Assembly (NCBI GenBank): GCA_021203465.1
Contig: JAJQBC010000043.1
Location: 1 to 46,363 of the forward strand
Direction: 5' to 3'
Source: Lachnospiraceae bacterium
GTDB lineage: Bacteria > Bacillota > Clostridia > Lachnospirales > Lachnospiraceae
DNA length: 46,363 nucleotides
Shown: one piece after another, positions 1-8,378 of the stretch
Numbering within the stretch: position 1 is the first letter of the stretch
How the letters are laid out: each line of letters opens with the position of its first letter
The notes under the pieces: generated by a model
What the model was told of the DNA's origin: nothing
What the model saw: only the letters and a program-made list of their open reading frames with translations
Databases searched by the model: none
Translations under genes and position numbers: made by a program

Positions 1-68
1 GAACGAAAAAAACAAACATATTTTCACAGAATATAAAATTTTCGTGAATTTTTCATAAGATTTTCTGA

Positions 69-97
69 TTGCTTTTAACGAAAAATCATGCTATACT
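69..97 (+). promoter_or_regulatory. Promoter of tRNA-Ala
   Basis: A -35 box TTGCTT (69-74), a 17-base spacer and a -10 box TATACT (92-97) lie ten bases before the mature tRNA 5' end. Spacing and position fit a housekeeping sigma-A promoter. The sequence before it (1-68) is AT-rich and shows no gene. Confidence 0.75.
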
Positions 98-106
98 CTT
101 GTGCAT

Positions 107-179
107 GGGGCATTAGCGCAGCTGGGAGCGCGCCACAATGGCATTGTGGAGGCCACGGGTTCGAATCCCGTATGCTCCA
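107..179 (+). tRNA. tRNA-Ala, anticodon GGC
   Basis: A full cloverleaf can be folded by eye. The acceptor stem GGGGCAT (107-113) pairs with ATGCTCC (172-178). The D stem is GCGC/GCGC (116-119/128-131). The anticodon stem is CCACA/TGTGG with loop ATGGCAT, giving anticodon GGC at 140-142. The T arm is ACGGG-TTCGAAT-CCCGT (155-171) and the discriminator base is A179. The third acceptor pair is G:T, the G3:U70 wobble that marks alanine tRNAs, which agrees with the anticodon (reads GCC). The 3' CCA is not encoded. Confidence 0.97.
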
Positions 180-190
180 CTCAAAGATGC

Positions 191-217
191 AAATCCGAAC
201 TCATTGAGTTCGGATTT
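191..217 (+). terminator. Hairpin terminator after tRNA-Ala
   Basis: AAATCCGAACTC (191-202) is a perfect inverted match to GAGTTCGGATTT (206-217) around a three-base loop, followed by TAT. It sits just after the tRNA and just after the 3' end of the opposing membrane-protein gene, so it may serve both transcripts. The T-tract is short in both directions. Confidence 0.7.
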
Positions 218-244
218 TATGCGTTTTACTCCATTAAAAAAGCC

Positions 245-1006
245 TTAAAGCGTCCACTCCGTCTCCACATGCGGGCGGCTGTACCGCTGCTCCGTTATCT
301 CGCGGTAAAATGCGGCTCTCGCCGCCTCCTGATACGGACTGACCCAGAGCAAAGCAATGCCAAGAGTGAGATTCGACAAGAGAATCCACCAGATAAAACT
401 GACATCCAGCGTGAACAGCTTCCATTTATTACCGCGCATCAAGCGCTTGGATTCCGAGATCGCCTCCATCACGGAGAGATCGTAATTTTCGGCAAGAATA
501 TAGGGCGTCATCGCATAACGGTAGCTCGCAATAATACCGGGGATCACAAAGAGCATCGACCAGAGCAGAATCATCATGCCGCGGAAGAACTGCATGCAGA
601 AGCCCTCCCACTTGCGATTAAAATGGCTGAACAGGTCGCTGAAGCGCGGATCATTATCGTCCGCGAGATTTAGGTTGAACTGCGCATAGCTGAGCGTCAC
701 AGCACCTCCGATGAACAATACAACCAAAAGATAAATACACACAACACTGACAATACCAACCAGAACCGGCAGAATCGTCTGAAACAGATCGCTCTCCAGA
801 AAGGCCTCGGCCTGCTGCATCGCACTGTCATATTCCGCATCGCTGAGCACCGCCGCATTGTCACCATATGAAGTCAGATCAAAGCTCAGATTATTTCGGA
901 TTGCCGCGCCCAGCAGGCCGGCCACCAGTCCTGTACCGACGCCGAGCCCCCAGCGCCCCCGCAGGCTCTCCTTCGCAATCTTTTTATAGTCTCTTGATAA
1001 AAGCAT
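245..1006 (-). CDS. DUF975-type membrane protein
   Basis: Predicted 253-residue integral membrane protein. The N-terminal segment, with SRDYKKIAKESLRGRWG shortly after the start, is the signature of DUF975 proteins, which are multi-pass membrane proteins of unknown function common in Firmicutes. Hydrophobic segments include LPVLVGIVSVVCIYLLVVLF, a stretch near WSMLFVIPGIIASYRYAM, and one near the C-terminus (WWILLSNLTLGIALLW). I chose the ATG at 1006 because AGGAG lies nine bases before it. A longer frame starting at 1078 has no ribosome site and an atypical N-terminus. It stands alone, facing the tRNA gene. No function beyond membrane location can be read. Confidence 0.8.
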   Translation of the reverse strand: MLLSRDYKKIAKESLRGRWGLGVGTGLVAGLLGAAIRNNLSFDLTSYGDNAAVLSDAEYDSAMQQAEAFLESDLFQTILPVLVGIVSVVCIYLLVVLFIGGAVTLSYAQFNLNLADDNDPRFSDLFSHFNRKWEGFCMQFFRGMMILLWSMLFVIPGIIASYRYAMTPYILAENYDLSVMEAISESKRLMRGNKWKLFTLDVSFIWWILLSNLTLGIALLWVSPYQEAARAAFYREITEQRYSRPHVETEWTL

Positions 1007-1084
1007 CTCGCTATCTCCTGTATATCCTATAATATCCGTCAACAGGGCTATTGTAGCATTAAGCACTGTATTCTTCAAGCGGTT

Positions 1085-1564
1085 TCATTTATGGTAGGGC
1101 TCATGATTTCTTATGCGAAAGCTTCGGTAAATCTGTTCCAGCAGGATAACGCGCATGAGCTGATGTGGAAAGGTCATGTGGGAAAAGCTGAGCCGATAGT
1201 CCGCATGCTTCAGTACAGCCGATGAGAGTCCCAGAGAACCGCCAATGAGGAAGGCCATGTGGCTGACGCCGTCCACATTCCAGCGCTCCATCTGCCGTGC
1301 GAATTCCACCGAATCCGGCGCGTTCCCATCAATCGCGAGCGCGATCACGTAAGCTCCGTCCGGTATTTTCTGAAGGATGCGCTCCCCCTCCCGCTCCCGG
1401 ATACCGACTTCCACCGCTTCAGAGGCACCGTCCGGCGTTCGTTCATCGGCCACCTCGATAATGTTCAGCCTACAATAGCGTCCGAGCCGTTTCATGTACT
1501 CTGCCACTGCGTCTGTCAGATATTTTTCTTTTATTTTGCCGACCGCAATGACCGTGATTTTCAT
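1085..1564 (-). CDS. rlmH: 23S rRNA (pseudouridine1915-N3)-methyltransferase RlmH
   Basis: Methylates N3 of pseudouridine 1915 in helix 69 of 23S rRNA using S-adenosylmethionine, on the assembled 70S ribosome. From the ATG at 1564 the protein is 159 residues, the usual length for this SPOUT-class (knotted) enzyme. It opens with MKITVIAVGKIKEKYL, carries the IGGSLGLS cofactor-knot motif in the C-terminal half and ends RNHEPYHK, close to the conserved C-terminal tail. GGAGAG precedes the start. A longer frame to 1705 would run through the divergent promoter region and is rejected. It is divergent from the zinc-ribbon gene at 1655. Confidence 0.96.
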   Translation of the reverse strand: MKITVIAVGKIKEKYLTDAVAEYMKRLGRYCRLNIIEVADERTPDGASEAVEVGIREREGERILQKIPDGAYVIALAIDGNAPDSVEFARQMERWNVDGVSHMAFLIGGSLGLSSAVLKHADYRLSFSHMTFPHQLMRVILLEQIYRSFRIRNHEPYHK

Positions 1565-1594
1565 ACTGGCTCTCCGGATTCTGTCAGGTTTTGA

Positions 1595-1623
1595 TTGATT
1601 ATACCACAAAAACCCCTTATAAT
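1595..1623 (+). promoter_or_regulatory. Promoter of the zinc-ribbon membrane protein gene
   Basis: TTGATT (1595-1600), 17 bases, TATAAT (1618-1623). The transcript would start about 25 bases before the AGGAGGG ribosome site at 1641-1647. A TATAAT on the other strand (1603-1598) may serve rlmH, so the two promoters overlap. Confidence 0.75.
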
Positions 1624-1654
1624 AAACACAAACGTGAAAAAGGAGGGACTGACG

Positions 1655-2284
1655 ATGCCATGGTGTCCTGTCTGTAAAAGTGAATACGTAGAGGGGAAAA
1701 CGCACTGTCCGGATTGTGATGTGGATCTGGTGGATGAGCTGCCGCAGGATCAGCCGGAGAAAGAAGAAATCCCTACATTGACGGAAGAAGAACGTGCGGA
1801 TATCCTTGCTCGCCGCGCCGCCGCGTCACAGACCCGTACTTATACTTCCGCAAGGGAAAAGCAGTCGGAGAACCGTTCCTCCGCCTGGACCTTTCTGATT
1901 GTGGGCGGCATCGGGCTTTTGGTGATCACACTGGCGCTGCTCGGCATCGTAAAGCTCCCGCTGAATACCTTCTCTCTCGCCGTGATGGAAGTGATCTTTG
2001 TCATCTTTCTGATTATCGCGGCGCAGTCCTTCCGCAAAGTGATGCGGCTCATGGACGATATTGCCCGTGAGGACACGCTGGATGAGAAGGTGCGAAGCTG
2101 GATGCGGGAAAATTTGACGAGAGAGGAACTGCTCGCAGATGTTGACGCGGATACGACAGAAGAATTACAGTATTTCATCGTGTCGGAGCAGATCCGCAGG
2201 CAGCTCATGCTGCAGTTCCCCGAAATCGACGACGCCTACGCAGAGGAAATGACGGAGAATTATTACAACGAGCTGTTTTCATAA
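1655..2284 (+). CDS. Zinc-ribbon membrane protein, function unknown
   Basis: A 209-residue protein. The start ATG at 1655 follows AGGAGGG by seven bases. The N-terminus holds a two-knuckle zinc ribbon (CPVC at residues 4-7, CPDC at 18-21), then an acidic, charged stretch. Two hydrophobic helices follow at roughly residues 77-98 and 105-130 (TFLIVGGIGLLVITLALLGI; the second contains MEVIFVIFLIIAAQS). The C-terminal ~75 residues are charged and end in an acidic/aromatic helix. The layout suggests an inner-membrane protein with a cytoplasmic metal-binding head. I do not recognise a named family. It has its own promoter and terminator, so it is probably monocistronic. Confidence 0.8.
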   Translation: MPWCPVCKSEYVEGKTHCPDCDVDLVDELPQDQPEKEEIPTLTEEERADILARRAAASQTRTYTSAREKQSENRSSAWTFLIVGGIGLLVITLALLGIVKLPLNTFSLAVMEVIFVIFLIIAAQSFRKVMRLMDDIAREDTLDEKVRSWMRENLTREELLADVDADTTEELQYFIVSEQIRRQLMLQFPEIDDAYAEEMTENYYNELFS

Positions 2285-2293
2285 GGCTCGGAC

Positions 2294-2343
2294 AAAGGCA
2301 GAGAGCAGGCTGTCTCATCGCAGTTTGCCCTCTGTCTTTTTAT
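2294..2343 (+). terminator. Terminator of the zinc-ribbon gene
   Basis: AAAGGCAGAG (2294-2303) pairs with CTCTGTCTTT (2330-2339) with one G:U, around a long loop of about 26 bases, followed by TTTTAT. It lies ten bases after the stop codon. Confidence 0.55.
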
Positions 2344-2408
2344 TTCGGTGCGTCTGCCGTGAGTTCGGTATAGCAGAAACAGCCGGAATTGTAAATCAGA
2401 AAGAGGAA

Positions 2409-2441
2409 AGCGGCGCCTCTTATTCGCTAAGAAGCGCCGCT
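2409..2441 (-). terminator. Terminator of the nfnAB operon
   Basis: AGCGGCGC (2409-2416) pairs with GCGCCGCT (2434-2441), and an inner TCTTA/TAAGA stem extends the hairpin. On the minus strand it follows the nfnB stop by about 20 bases and is trailed by a T/C-rich run (TTTCCTCTTTC). Confidence 0.75.
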
Positions 2442-2460
2442 CTCTACACTGTCACAGAAC

Positions 2461-3849
2461 TTATTTATTGCTCAGGTACTCGTGGATACCCTTCGCAGCC
2501 GTCTTGCCCGCGCCCATGGCGAGGATGACGGTGGCCGCGCCGGTCACGGCGTCGCCGCCGGCGTAGACGCCCTCTTTCGAGGTCGCGCCGGTCTCCTCCG
2601 TCACGACGATGCACTGCCTGCGGTTGATATCCAGACCCTTCGTCGTCGAGGAGATCAGCGGATTCGGCGAGGTGCCGAGCGACATGATGACCGTATCGCA
2701 GTCAATGTCGAACTCAGAACCGGGAACCTCGACCGGACGGCGTCTGCCGGAGGCATCGGGCTCGCCGAGCTCCATGCGGATGCACTTCACACCCTTCACC
2801 GCGTCGTTCTCATCGACCAGAATCTCCACCGGATTCGTCAGGAGGTCAAAGATGATGCCCTCCTCCTTCGCGTGGTGGACTTCCTCCGCACGGGCCGGAA
2901 GCTCCTCCTCGCTGCGGCGATAGACGATGTGCGTCTCCGCGCCGAGACGAAGCGCGGTACGGGCCGCGTCCATCGCCACGTTGCCGCCGCCCACGACGAC
3001 AACCTTCTTGCCGTGGACAATCGGCGTATCGTAATCCGGATTGAAGGCTTTCATCAGGTTATTTCTGGTCAGGTACTCGTTTGCGGAGAGCACGCCGCAG
3101 GCGGTCTCGCCCGGGATGCCCATGAACTTCGGAAGTCCCGCGCCGGAGCCGATGAACACGGCGTCGAAGCCCTCGTCCTCGATCAGCTCGTCCAGCTTCA
3201 CGGTCCTGCCGATGATCACGTCGGTCTCGATCTCCACGCCGAGCGACTTCACATTCTCGACTTCGGGAGCGACCACACGGTCCTTCGGCAGACGGAACTC
3301 CGGAATGCCGTAGACCAACACGCCGCCCGCCTTGTGCAGCGCCTCAAAGATCTTGACCTCGTAGCCGAGCTTCGCGAGATCGCCCGCGCAGGTCAGACCC
3401 GCAGGGCCGGAACCGATGACGGCGACCTTCTTGCCATTCTTCTCGGCGGCCGGGGTCGGCTTGATGCCGTTCTCGCGCGCCCAGTCCGCGACGAAGCGCT
3501 CGAGCTTGCCGATGGAAATCGGATCGCCCTTCTTTCCGCGGATGCAGACGCCCTCGCACTGGCTTTCCTGCGGGCAGACACGGCCGCAGACTGCCGGGAG
3601 CGAGGAGGATTCGCTGATGATATGGAACGCGTCCTCAAAGCGCTCCTCCTTGACCGCTGCGATGAATCCCGGGATGTTGATCGATACCGGGCATCCCTCC
3701 ATACACTTCGCCTTCTTGCAGCCAAGACAGCGCTGCGCCTCTTCTACTGCCTCTTCCTTATTATAGCCATAGCAGACCTCCTCGAAGTTCGTCGCGCGAA
3801 CCTTCGGCTGCTGCTCTCTTACCGGTACTCTTGTCAATCCTGCTGCCAT
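2461..3849 (-). CDS. nfnB: NfnB: FeS-flavoprotein subunit of NADH-dependent ferredoxin:NADP+ oxidoreductase
   Basis: The 462-residue protein belongs to the GltA / glutamate-synthase-small-chain flavoprotein family. Eight N-terminal cysteines (C41, C44, C49, C53 and C88, C92, C98, C102) can bind two [4Fe-4S] clusters. An FAD-binding GSGPAG motif follows near residue 146, and a second dinucleotide fold VVVVGGGNVAMDAA lies near residue 285. Alone such a protein is often called NADPH-dependent glutamate synthase. Directly behind an NfnA-type gene it is best read as the bifurcating subunit, which reduces NADP+ with NADH and reduced ferredoxin in the cytoplasm. The start overlaps the nfnA stop by one base (TAATG) and follows a perfect GGAGGTGA site, so the pair is translationally coupled. 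Confidence 0.9.
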   Translation of the reverse strand: MAAGLTRVPVREQQPKVRATNFEEVCYGYNKEEAVEEAQRCLGCKKAKCMEGCPVSINIPGFIAAVKEERFEDAFHIISESSSLPAVCGRVCPQESQCEGVCIRGKKGDPISIGKLERFVADWARENGIKPTPAAEKNGKKVAVIGSGPAGLTCAGDLAKLGYEVKIFEALHKAGGVLVYGIPEFRLPKDRVVAPEVENVKSLGVEIETDVIIGRTVKLDELIEDEGFDAVFIGSGAGLPKFMGIPGETACGVLSANEYLTRNNLMKAFNPDYDTPIVHGKKVVVVGGGNVAMDAARTALRLGAETHIVYRRSEEELPARAEEVHHAKEEGIIFDLLTNPVEILVDENDAVKGVKCIRMELGEPDASGRRRPVEVPGSEFDIDCDTVIMSLGTSPNPLISSTTKGLDINRRQCIVVTEETGATSKEGVYAGGDAVTGAATVILAMGAGKTAAKGIHEYLSNK

Positions 3850-4733
3850 TATTTGTCACCTCCGCATAATCCGCATCCGCCGTGATGGGTCTCGCCCTCC
3901 TGATATTTCAGAAGCCTGCGGCCTTCCTCTGTCTTGTACATGGCGGCACGCTTCATCGCCTGATCAAAATCAATCTTGTGGCCGTCAAATTCCGGACCAT
4001 CCACGCAGGCATATTTGACCTCGTCGCCGACCATCACACGGCAGCCGCCGCACATGCCGGTGCCGTCCACCATGATCGGGTTCATGCTGACCACAGTCGG
4101 GATGCCGAGTTTCTTCGTCGTGAGACAGGCAAACTTCATCATGATCATCGGACCGATCGCGACGCAGTGGTTGAACTCTCTGCCCTCGCTGACAAGTTTC
4201 TCCAGCATGGCCGTGCCGACACCCTTGAAGCCATAGCTGCCGTCGTCCGTGCACAGATGCAGGTTGCCGACCGCGCTCATCTCCTTCTCGAAGATCAGCA
4301 GGTCTTTCGTTCTGGCACCCACGATGATATCGCAGTCGATACCGTGCTCATGCAGCCACTTTGCCTGCGGATAAACCGGTGCGGTACCCACACCGCCCGC
4401 GATGAAGACGATCTTTTTCTTTTTTACTTCCTCGAAATCGTCCGTGACCAGATCAGACGGCCGTCCCAGCGGTCCCACAAAGTCGAGGATGGAATCCCCT
4501 GCCTTGAGATTCACCAGCTTGTAGGTCGATACGCCGATGGGCTGGAATACGATAGTGATGGTACCCGCTTCTCTGTCATAGTCACAGATCGTCAGCGGAA
4601 TACGCTCCGCGGTCTCGTCCACACGTACGATGATAAACTGCCCTGGCTCGCAGGATTTCGCGACGCGCGGTGCTAGGATCACCTGTTTGTAGACATTTGC
4701 AGAGAGCTGCTCTGCCTCCAGAATTTTAAACAT
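3849..4733 (-). CDS. nfnA: NfnA: NAD(H)-binding subunit of NADH-dependent ferredoxin:NADP+ oxidoreductase
   Basis: A 294-residue protein of the ferredoxin-NADP reductase / dihydroorotate dehydrogenase electron-transfer subunit family. The flavin-binding RIPLTICDYD motif is at residues 44-53 and the nucleotide-binding GGVGTAP at 113-119. A [2Fe-2S] ligand set of D223, C228, C231 and C243 matches the unusual one-Asp three-Cys coordination known for NfnA. Together with NfnB it interconverts NADH, NADPH and reduced ferredoxin. An extra C-terminal tail carries two more cysteines (C287, C290) beside a His-His-Gly-Gly run. The start at 4733 follows AAGGAGG by six bases. It is the first gene of the operon, with a near-consensus promoter upstream. 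Confidence 0.9.
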   Translation of the reverse strand: MFKILEAEQLSANVYKQVILAPRVAKSCEPGQFIIVRVDETAERIPLTICDYDREAGTITIVFQPIGVSTYKLVNLKAGDSILDFVGPLGRPSDLVTDDFEEVKKKKIVFIAGGVGTAPVYPQAKWLHEHGIDCDIIVGARTKDLLIFEKEMSAVGNLHLCTDDGSYGFKGVGTAMLEKLVSEGREFNHCVAIGPMIMMKFACLTTKKLGIPTVVSMNPIMVDGTGMCGGCRVMVGDEVKYACVDGPEFDGHKIDFDQAMKRAAMYKTEEGRRLLKYQEGETHHGGCGLCGGDK

Positions 4734-4772
4734 ACTTGTCCTCCTTAGATTTTTGACAAATCATTAACGATA

Positions 4773-4801
4773 ATTATAATCCATCCTTACGGATATTTCA
4801 A
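4773..4801 (-). promoter_or_regulatory. Promoter of nfnAB
   Basis: Read on the minus strand: TTGAAA (4801-4796), 17-base spacer, TATAAT (4778-4773). This is one mismatch from consensus, and the start codon lies about 40 bases downstream. Confidence 0.85.
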
Positions 4802-4828
4802 CAAATTCCGCAAAATCATTCTGTAAAA

Positions 4829-5686
4829 TCATTCCTGTGGTACTTCTTCCGTATTCTCCACCGCTTCTCCTTCCGGATCCGCCACCTGATAGATGACCTC
4901 CTCAATGCCGCTCTCCCGATTCTCGCTGTCGATCGCGATCGCCTGCAGGACGGTCAGTCCCGGATTAATCTGTATCGCGCCCGTATATCGGGTCGAATAG
5001 CGATCAGGCTCCTGCCCATCCGTTGTATAATAGATTGTGCTGTCCTCCCCCGCGGTAATCGTCACATAAAAGCTCTCCGCGTATTCACCGGAAGGCACGC
5101 TGAAAACCGGCTCGTCAGGATAGGTAAAGACGACTTCATAAGTTCCATCCGCCTCCATGCTCTGGAGCCCGTCGTTGCGGATAAAGATCGCGCGGAGCAC
5201 AGTTCTGCCCTCGTCTATATAGATCTTTCGATTGTAGATCGTGCTGTCCGCGTCCGGCGTCGTCCCGTCCGTGGTGTAATAGATATAGCCATCCGCAATC
5301 TCCTCATGCGAAATCACAACCTGCAGTGTATGGCTGTAAGCACCGGGGGCGATGCTGAACGTAGGCTCTGCAAGAAGAACCGGTCCCTCCACCTCTGCTT
5401 CCTCAGCTTCTGTTTCCCGACCTCCCGTCAGGCTATACGCTGCCTGAAACGCAAGAAATCCGGCGGCAGCCAGCAAAAATGCACAAAGAACATATCTGCG
5501 CTTTGACCCTTTTCCTTTTTCAGGGACAACAGGCGCTTCCGGCTTCTTCTCCGGCTCATTTTTTTCGGCGCCAATCGCTATGTCATCCTCAGGATTGTAA
5601 TCCGGCACCATCTGAATCGCCGTGCCGCACTGCTCGCAGTAAATCTTTCCCTCTGGAATTTCGGCTCCGCATTTCTGGCATTTCAT
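4829..5686 (-). CDS. Zinc-ribbon, membrane-anchored protein with two chitobiase C-terminal-like domains
   Basis: A 285-residue protein. Residues 3-20 form a zinc ribbon (CQKC...CEQC). A charged linker is followed by one transmembrane helix near residues 65-88 (YVLCAFLLAAAGFLAFQAAY). Two repeats resembling the chitobiase / beta-hexosaminidase C-terminal Ig-like domain come next, each with the hallmark YYTTDG and a Y/I..GRTVL or PGLTVL segment (about residues 105-190 and 190-268). The predicted topology is a cytoplasmic zinc ribbon with the repeats outside the cell. It starts 21 bases after ftsK, so it is probably co-transcribed. The ribosome site AAGGA lies 13-20 bases before the start, which is loose. 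The function is unknown; a wall- or sugar-related role would be inference. Confidence 0.85.
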   Translation of the reverse strand: MKCQKCGAEIPEGKIYCEQCGTAIQMVPDYNPEDDIAIGAEKNEPEKKPEAPVVPEKGKGSKRRYVLCAFLLAAAGFLAFQAAYSLTGGRETEAEEAEVEGPVLLAEPTFSIAPGAYSHTLQVVISHEEIADGYIYYTTDGTTPDADSTIYNRKIYIDEGRTVLRAIFIRNDGLQSMEADGTYEVVFTYPDEPVFSVPSGEYAESFYVTITAGEDSTIYYTTDGQEPDRYSTRYTGAIQINPGLTVLQAIAIDSENRESGIEEVIYQVADPEGEAVENTEEVPQE

Positions 5687-5707
5687 GATAGAAAATGCGT
5701 CCTTTCC

Positions 5708-8284
5708 TTAAACATACTCGTCTATGTACTGCTCAAACTGCTCCATGGACATCAGGATTTTCCGGGGCTTTGTGCCCTCCTCCTCGCCCACGACACCCGC
5801 GTCGGCCAGCTGATCCATAATACGCGCCGCGCGGTTAAATCCGATCTTAAACCAGCGCTGCAGCATGCCGATGGACGCCTTGTCCTTCTCGATAATGAAT
5901 TTCCCAGCCTCGGCAAAGAGAACGTCGCGCCCATTCCCGCCTCCCGACGCGGAACCGGAATCCGACGCGGACGCGCTCTCCGACGCGCTCTGCATTCGCT
6001 CGATCTGATCGGCAATCTCAGCCTCAGCCGGCGTTGTCTCCTGCTTCTGACGGCTCAGGAATTCCACCACTGCGCCGACCTCCGTGTCCGACACCAATGC
6101 CCCCTGTACGCGCAGCGGCTTCGGAATGCCGGAGGGGGCGAACAGCATATCGCCCTTTCCGAGCAGCTTCTCCGCGCCGTTCATATCGAGGATGGTGCGC
6201 GAGTCGACGCCGGATGAGACGGCGAAGGCGATGCGCGAAGGCATGTTCGCCTTGATAAGACCCGTAATTACATTGACCGAGGGGCGCTGCGTCGCGATGA
6301 CCAGATGGATACCGGCCGCGCGGGCGAGCTGCGCCAGACGGCAGATCGCGTCCTCGACTTCGCCGGGTGCGACCATCATCAGATCTGCCAGCTCATCGAC
6401 GATAATGACGATCTGCGGCATTTTCTCGGGCTTCTCGCCTTCAATGTCCGCGAGCGACTCAATCTTGCTGTTATAGCCCTCGATATTCCGGACATTCGTC
6501 TCCGCAAATTTATTATAGCGGCCCATCATCTCATTAACAGCCCAGTTCAGTGCGCCCGCGGCCTTCTTCGGATCAGTCACCACAGGCGTCAGAAGATGCG
6601 GAATGCCGTTGTAGGCACTGAGCTCCACAACCTTCGGATCGATCATGATCAGACGTACCTCGTCCGGCCTCGCCTTATAGAGAATGCTCATGATCAACGT
6701 GTTGATGCAGACTGATTTTCCGGAGCCGGTAGCGCCGGCAATCAGAAGATGCGGCATCTTCGCAATATCCGAGACCATGATATTTCCGCCGATATCCTTG
6801 CCGACCGCGAACGCGATCTTCGAAGGATGCTTTTTGAACTCCGCCGACTCGATCAGCTCACGCAGAGGAACGACGGAATTTTCCCGGTTCGGCACCTCAA
6901 TACCAACCGCTGCCTTTCCGGGAATCGGCGCTTCAATACGCACATCCGGAACCGCGAGGTTCAGCTTGATATCGTCCGAGAGCGACACAATCTTGCTGAC
7001 CTTCACACCGTGGGCAGGCTGCACTTCAAAGCGCGTCACCGCCGGACCGCAGCTGACATTCGTCACTGTGGCATTCACACCGAAATCTTCCATGATCTGC
7101 TGCAGATGCTCTGCCGTCTCCTGCAGCTGTGCAGCAGTATTTTTCTGAGAGGAACTGCGTTTTGGCATCTTAAGCAGAGAAAGCGGCGGAAACTGGTATT
7201 CCTGCTGCGCTTTCGGCGCGGGTTTCGCTGTTTTCTGCACTGCTGTCTGTATCTTTGCAGGCGCCTCCGGTTCAGGCTCCAGCTGCGGTTTTTGCTTCGG
7301 GACAGCTTCCTTCTGTACCTGTTCTCTTATCTGCTCCTGCTCGAACTCCCGCTTGCTGAGAGCGTTTCTCACCAGATCGTCCTCATTAAAACCAATTTCC
7401 TGCACGCCGCCGGTCAGGCTCTCCTCGTCCTCATAGTGCTTCGGTTCCGGACGGTGGATCGTGATGGTCGGACGCCTTCGAACCGGCTCCGCAACCTTCT
7501 CTTCGACAGGCGCCTCCACCGGCTCTGATTTTTCCGCCCCCGCTTCTTCCAGTTCGACAAGACCGCTTCCGGAGGGCTTTGGAATCTTCAGGTCAGGTGT
7601 GACACCGCTGGCCTTCTGCTCGCGGCGGCTCTCCTTTTTCTGCTCAGAGAGTTCCTTTCGGCGCTCCATACTTTCCCGCGTAGACTCGTAGACTCTGCGG
7701 CTTCCGTCGGACATACCCCTCACAAAGGATCGCCCGGTAATGATCACAATACAGATAATCAGCACACCAATCAGGAGCAGGCAGGCTCCAATCCCGCCAA
7801 AGGCACTTTGCAGCAGCGTCCAGATGCCGCCGCCTACGATACCGCCGCCAGTGTGATGCTCCCGGCACCACGCAAAGATCTCTCTCACTCCTTCCACATC
7901 CACATTTCCCATCGTGATCCGATGCAGCAGGGCTGTGATCGCCACACAGGCGAGAACCATGCCGCTGGCCTTAACCTTTGCGATCAAATTCTCCCGATTC
8001 GCCAGAGAAAACAGAATAACCAGCAGAAGCAACAGCGGGAAGAGGTAGGCAAGCAGTCCAAAGCAGCCGAACAGTAAACCGCTCAGGAACTCTCCCACCG
8101 CGCCGCCGACTCCGAAATTGCTGACAAACAGGAAAATGGAGAAAATGATAAATAGCACGAGAAGAACCTCGTCCCAGATTCCGTTGTCGGCCTCTGTAAA
8201 GGTTCTCTTTCTCACGGTGTTCTCGGTATTTTTTTTCTTTGCGGAAGTCGTCTTTCTGCTGCCGCTCTTTCCTGTTCCACTCAT
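5708..8284 (-). CDS. ftsK: FtsK/SpoIIIE-type DNA translocase
   Basis: An 858-residue membrane-anchored motor that pumps DNA through the division or sporulation septum. The N-terminus has four transmembrane helices (first one around [20 protein letters not shown]). A long charged, Pro/Gln-rich linker of about 200 residues follows. The motor has Walker A GATGSGKS near residue 515 and Walker [16 protein letters not shown]-terminal winged-helix gamma domain ([20 protein letters not shown] onward) recognises polarity sequences on DNA. I chose the ATG at 8284, with GGGAG/AAGGAA just before it; the longer TTG frame at 8341 would begin almost at the transcript start. A perfect sigma-A promoter lies about 65 bases upstream. 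FtsK and SpoIIIE cannot be told apart here. Confidence 0.93.
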   Translation of the reverse strand: MSGTGKSGSRKTTSAKKKNTENTVRKRTFTEADNGIWDEVLLVLFIIFSIFLFVSNFGVGGAVGEFLSGLLFGCFGLLAYLFPLLLLLVILFSLANRENLIAKVKASGMVLACVAITALLHRITMGNVDVEGVREIFAWCREHHTGGGIVGGGIWTLLQSAFGGIGACLLLIGVLIICIVIITGRSFVRGMSDGSRRVYESTRESMERRKELSEQKKESRREQKASGVTPDLKIPKPSGSGLVELEEAGAEKSEPVEAPVEEKVAEPVRRRPTITIHRPEPKHYEDEESLTGGVQEIGFNEDDLVRNALSKREFEQEQIREQVQKEAVPKQKPQLEPEPEAPAKIQTAVQKTAKPAPKAQQEYQFPPLSLLKMPKRSSSQKNTAAQLQETAEHLQQIMEDFGVNATVTNVSCGPAVTRFEVQPAHGVKVSKIVSLSDDIKLNLAVPDVRIEAPIPGKAAVGIEVPNRENSVVPLRELIESAEFKKHPSKIAFAVGKDIGGNIMVSDIAKMPHLLIAGATGSGKSVCINTLIMSILYKARPDEVRLIMIDPKVVELSAYNGIPHLLTPVVTDPKKAAGALNWAVNEMMGRYNKFAETNVRNIEGYNSKIESLADIEGEKPEKMPQIVIIVDELADLMMVAPGEVEDAICRLAQLARAAGIHLVIATQRPSVNVITGLIKANMPSRIAFAVSSGVDSRTILDMNGAEKLLGKGDMLFAPSGIPKPLRVQGALVSDTEVGAVVEFLSRQKQETTPAEAEIADQIERMQSASESASASDSGSASGGGNGRDVLFAEAGKFIIEKDKASIGMLQRWFKIGFNRAARIMDQLADAGVVGEEEGTKPRKILMSMEQFEQYIDEYV

Positions 8285-8349
8285 GCTTCCTTTACTCCCA
8301 TCTGGAAAAAAGGACTCGCCCCGGCGGACCAGCCCTTTCAACGCTTTGT

Positions 8350-8378
8350 ATTATAACATAGGGTGAAACGCTTGTCAA
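8350..8378 (-). promoter_or_regulatory. Consensus promoter of ftsK
   Basis: Minus strand: TTGACA (8378-8373), 17 bases, TATAAT (8355-8350), an exact consensus sigma-A promoter. Its -35 box overlaps the last codons and stop of the upstream YitT-type gene (stop at 8375-8377). Confidence 0.88.

Noticed and set aside
2461-3849. Calling the gene glutamate synthase small chain (gltD/gltA)
   Set aside because: No glutamate synthase large subunit is nearby, and the coupled NfnA-type partner with its Asp/Cys3 cluster points to NfnAB.
2482-3885. Long open frame opposite nfnB (467 codons, plus strand)
   Set aside because: It is the antisense shadow of a GC-rich gene, with Arg/His/Ala-rich composition, no domain and no ribosome site; nfnB is unambiguous.
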